A stretch of DNA of 60,071 bases from a virus, in the IMG/VR virus record IMGVR_UViG_3300012202_000001, positions 1 to 60,071 of that record. The stretch is one strand, 5' to 3'. Position 1 is the stretch's first letter. Each line of letters begins with the position of its first letter. The notes under the pieces are model-generated. The model ran no database searches and was not told the DNA's origin. It worked only from the letters and a program-made list of their open reading frames with translations. The translations under genes were made by a program, and so were the position numbers. Positions 59,087 through 60,071 of the stretch are shown in pieces.

Positions 59087-59790
59087 CGTGCAACCTCGGC
59101 TGGTTTGAACACTCTGGCGATGTGCTGCGCCAGAGGAAAGGGAATCTTGGCTATCTGGGCTGAGGCAGCTTTGCGTTTGGGACTGTTTTTGCCGTGAAGC
59201 CGACCCGGAGAAATCGTTCCGCTTGCTTTCATCTCTGCGTAACTTCCAAACCAGTCACCACTTACCTTTGTGCCTTCTGCGGCTAGGTGCGCCTTTACGG
59301 GTGCCACGCTCACGCCGAATCGCAGATCGCCAGCTACAACACGCCGACCCACCATCCCTACATCGCCCCACAGGTAGTAACTACCGAAATTCGCTCTTGC
59401 TCGCCCTACCCACGGCTGCGCCCCTCTCACATTCTCCACGATCAAGGGAATGTATCGTCCGGCTGCTTCTGAGGCTTCGCGCTGAATTCGAAAACAGGCT
59501 TCGAATAGTGTGTTATCAGGAGGCGGCAGCGCCTTCGCTCGCTGCCATGGCATTGCGCGGTAGGAGTACGCCTGGCACGGCGGACTCGCGACGATCACTG
59601 CCGCGTCTTTGAACTCTGAGCCGTGAATCGAGCGCACGTCGCGCAAAACTAATTCTCCTGGATATCCGCCTGTTCCGTAGTCGTGCGCTTCTATGTCGAA
59701 TCCGATCACGCGGTAACCTTCCGAGAGAAACCCGTCCGCCCATCCGCCGAGACCGCAGTAGAGATCGATGGCCACTGGCTTATTGTCCAT
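59083..59790 (-). CDS. DNA cytosine-C5 methyltransferase, 235 aa
   Basis: Motif I AIDLYCGLGGWADGF, motif IV ASPPCQAYSY with catalytic Cys-72, and motif VI VENVRG are present. Shorter than bacterial enzymes (about 300-400 aa), as in many phages. Probably methylates phage DNA against host restriction. Overlaps the HNH gene by 11 bp. No matching restriction gene here. Confidence 0.85.
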   Translation of the reverse strand: MDNKPVAIDLYCGLGGWADGFLSEGYRVIGFDIEAHDYGTGGYPGELVLRDVRSIHGSEFKDAAVIVASPPCQAYSYRAMPWQRAKALPPPDNTLFEACFRIQREASEAAGRYIPLIVENVRGAQPWVGRARANFGSYYLWGDVGMVGRRVVAGDLRFGVSVAPVKAHLAAEGTKVSGDWFGSYAEMKASGTISPGRLHGKNSPKRKAASAQIAKIPFPLAQHIARVFKPAEVAR

Positions 59791-60061
59791 GTTCCTTCCG
59801 GTGACATTTTCCGCATAGTCCGCCTTCCACCTGTCCGCGCTTCGGTCCTACGACATCATCTCGAATCGCGCCGCCCATTCCGCGGCTTCCCCGGTGCGAG
59901 ACGTGAAACGAGAAGTTCGATTCGATGTCCGCGACGAAGATAGTCACGCCCCCGCATCTCATGCAGTTTCCACCCTGCTTGTAAAACAACTCGCGCCGGA
60001 ACTCACTGTAGTCCCTTCCCGTCCGCTTCGTCCTTTTGTCCTTTGTCTTGATGATCGGCAT
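59780..60061 (-). CDS. HNH endonuclease, small phage type, 93 aa
   Basis: CMRCGG near the N-terminus, FHVSHRGSRGMGGAIRDD and CGKCHRKEHG match a compact HNH protein common in tailed phages. Its start lies in the terminal repeat; the whole gene is intact on the circular map. It may function in DNA processing rather than homing. Confidence 0.75.
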   Translation of the reverse strand: MPIIKTKDKRTKRTGRDYSEFRRELFYKQGGNCMRCGGVTIFVADIESNFSFHVSHRGSRGMGGAIRDDVVGPKRGQVEGGLCGKCHRKEHGQ

Positions 60062-60071
60062 GTAGGGTCCA
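59949..60071. repeat. Terminal direct repeat, right copy
   Basis: Identical to bases 1-123. On a circle of 59,948 bp the two copies are one. Contains the start of the HNH gene (start codon at 60061). Confidence 0.95.

Noticed and set aside
1-60071. CRISPR arrays, insertion sequences, rRNA genes
   Set aside because: No regularly spaced repeats, transposase motifs or rRNA sequence were seen.

Overview
The window is a complete, circular-permuted assembly of a tailed bacteriophage. Its first 123 bases recur exactly as its last 123 bases, and genes run intact across that join, so the unique length is about 59,948 bp. Virion genes define it: portal, large terminase split by an intein, a probable capsid protein with scaffold, head-tail adaptors, several large internal or tail proteins and a lysis region. 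I see no tape-measure or tube gene, so a short-tailed (podovirus-like) virion is likely. NHL-repeat and secreted beta-helix proteins of a kind common in Acidobacteriota hint at a soil acidobacterial host; this is inference.

Layout. (1) Leftward early operon, 2020 down to 55 and across the join to 58565: five unassigned proteins, an HNH nuclease, a cytosine DNA methyltransferase and a PD-(D/E)XK-like protein. (2) Control region 2021-2679, with two palindromes and an orphan rightward terminator. (3) Rightward operon 2680-16593. It begins with a ribbon-helix-helix regulator, an exonuclease-like protein and a Bet/RecT annealase fused to two zinc knuckles. It continues as an island of five glycosyltransferases, four SAM methyltransferases and a B12-type radical SAM enzyme, mostly joined by 4-nt start/stop overlaps. 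(4) Leftward late region from 54816 down to 16403: small regulators, a Tad2-like (DUF2829) anti-defence candidate, a glycosidase-like protein, terminase, portal, capsid, adaptor, fibre and lysis genes, then internal virion proteins. (5) Switch-like segment 55062-58518: divergent promoters around a ribbon-helix-helix gene, a DUF3150-like gene beside a truncated AAA-type remnant, a small serine recombinase and a secreted Cys-rich peptide.

Three things stand out. The glycan-type island is large for a phage of this size. Nine free-standing homing-type endonucleases plus the terminase intein are spread through the genome, often inserted seamlessly at start/stop overlaps. A 16-bp near-palindrome, AGTCCAATTTTGGACT, occurs three times inside coding sequence in different reading frames, which suggests a site for a DNA-binding protein. 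No DNA polymerase, primase or replicative helicase was recognised.

Genes of 23-59 codons given below were read directly from the sequence, using start/stop coupling and ribosome-binding sites. Functional names rest on motifs seen by eye; no database search was possible.
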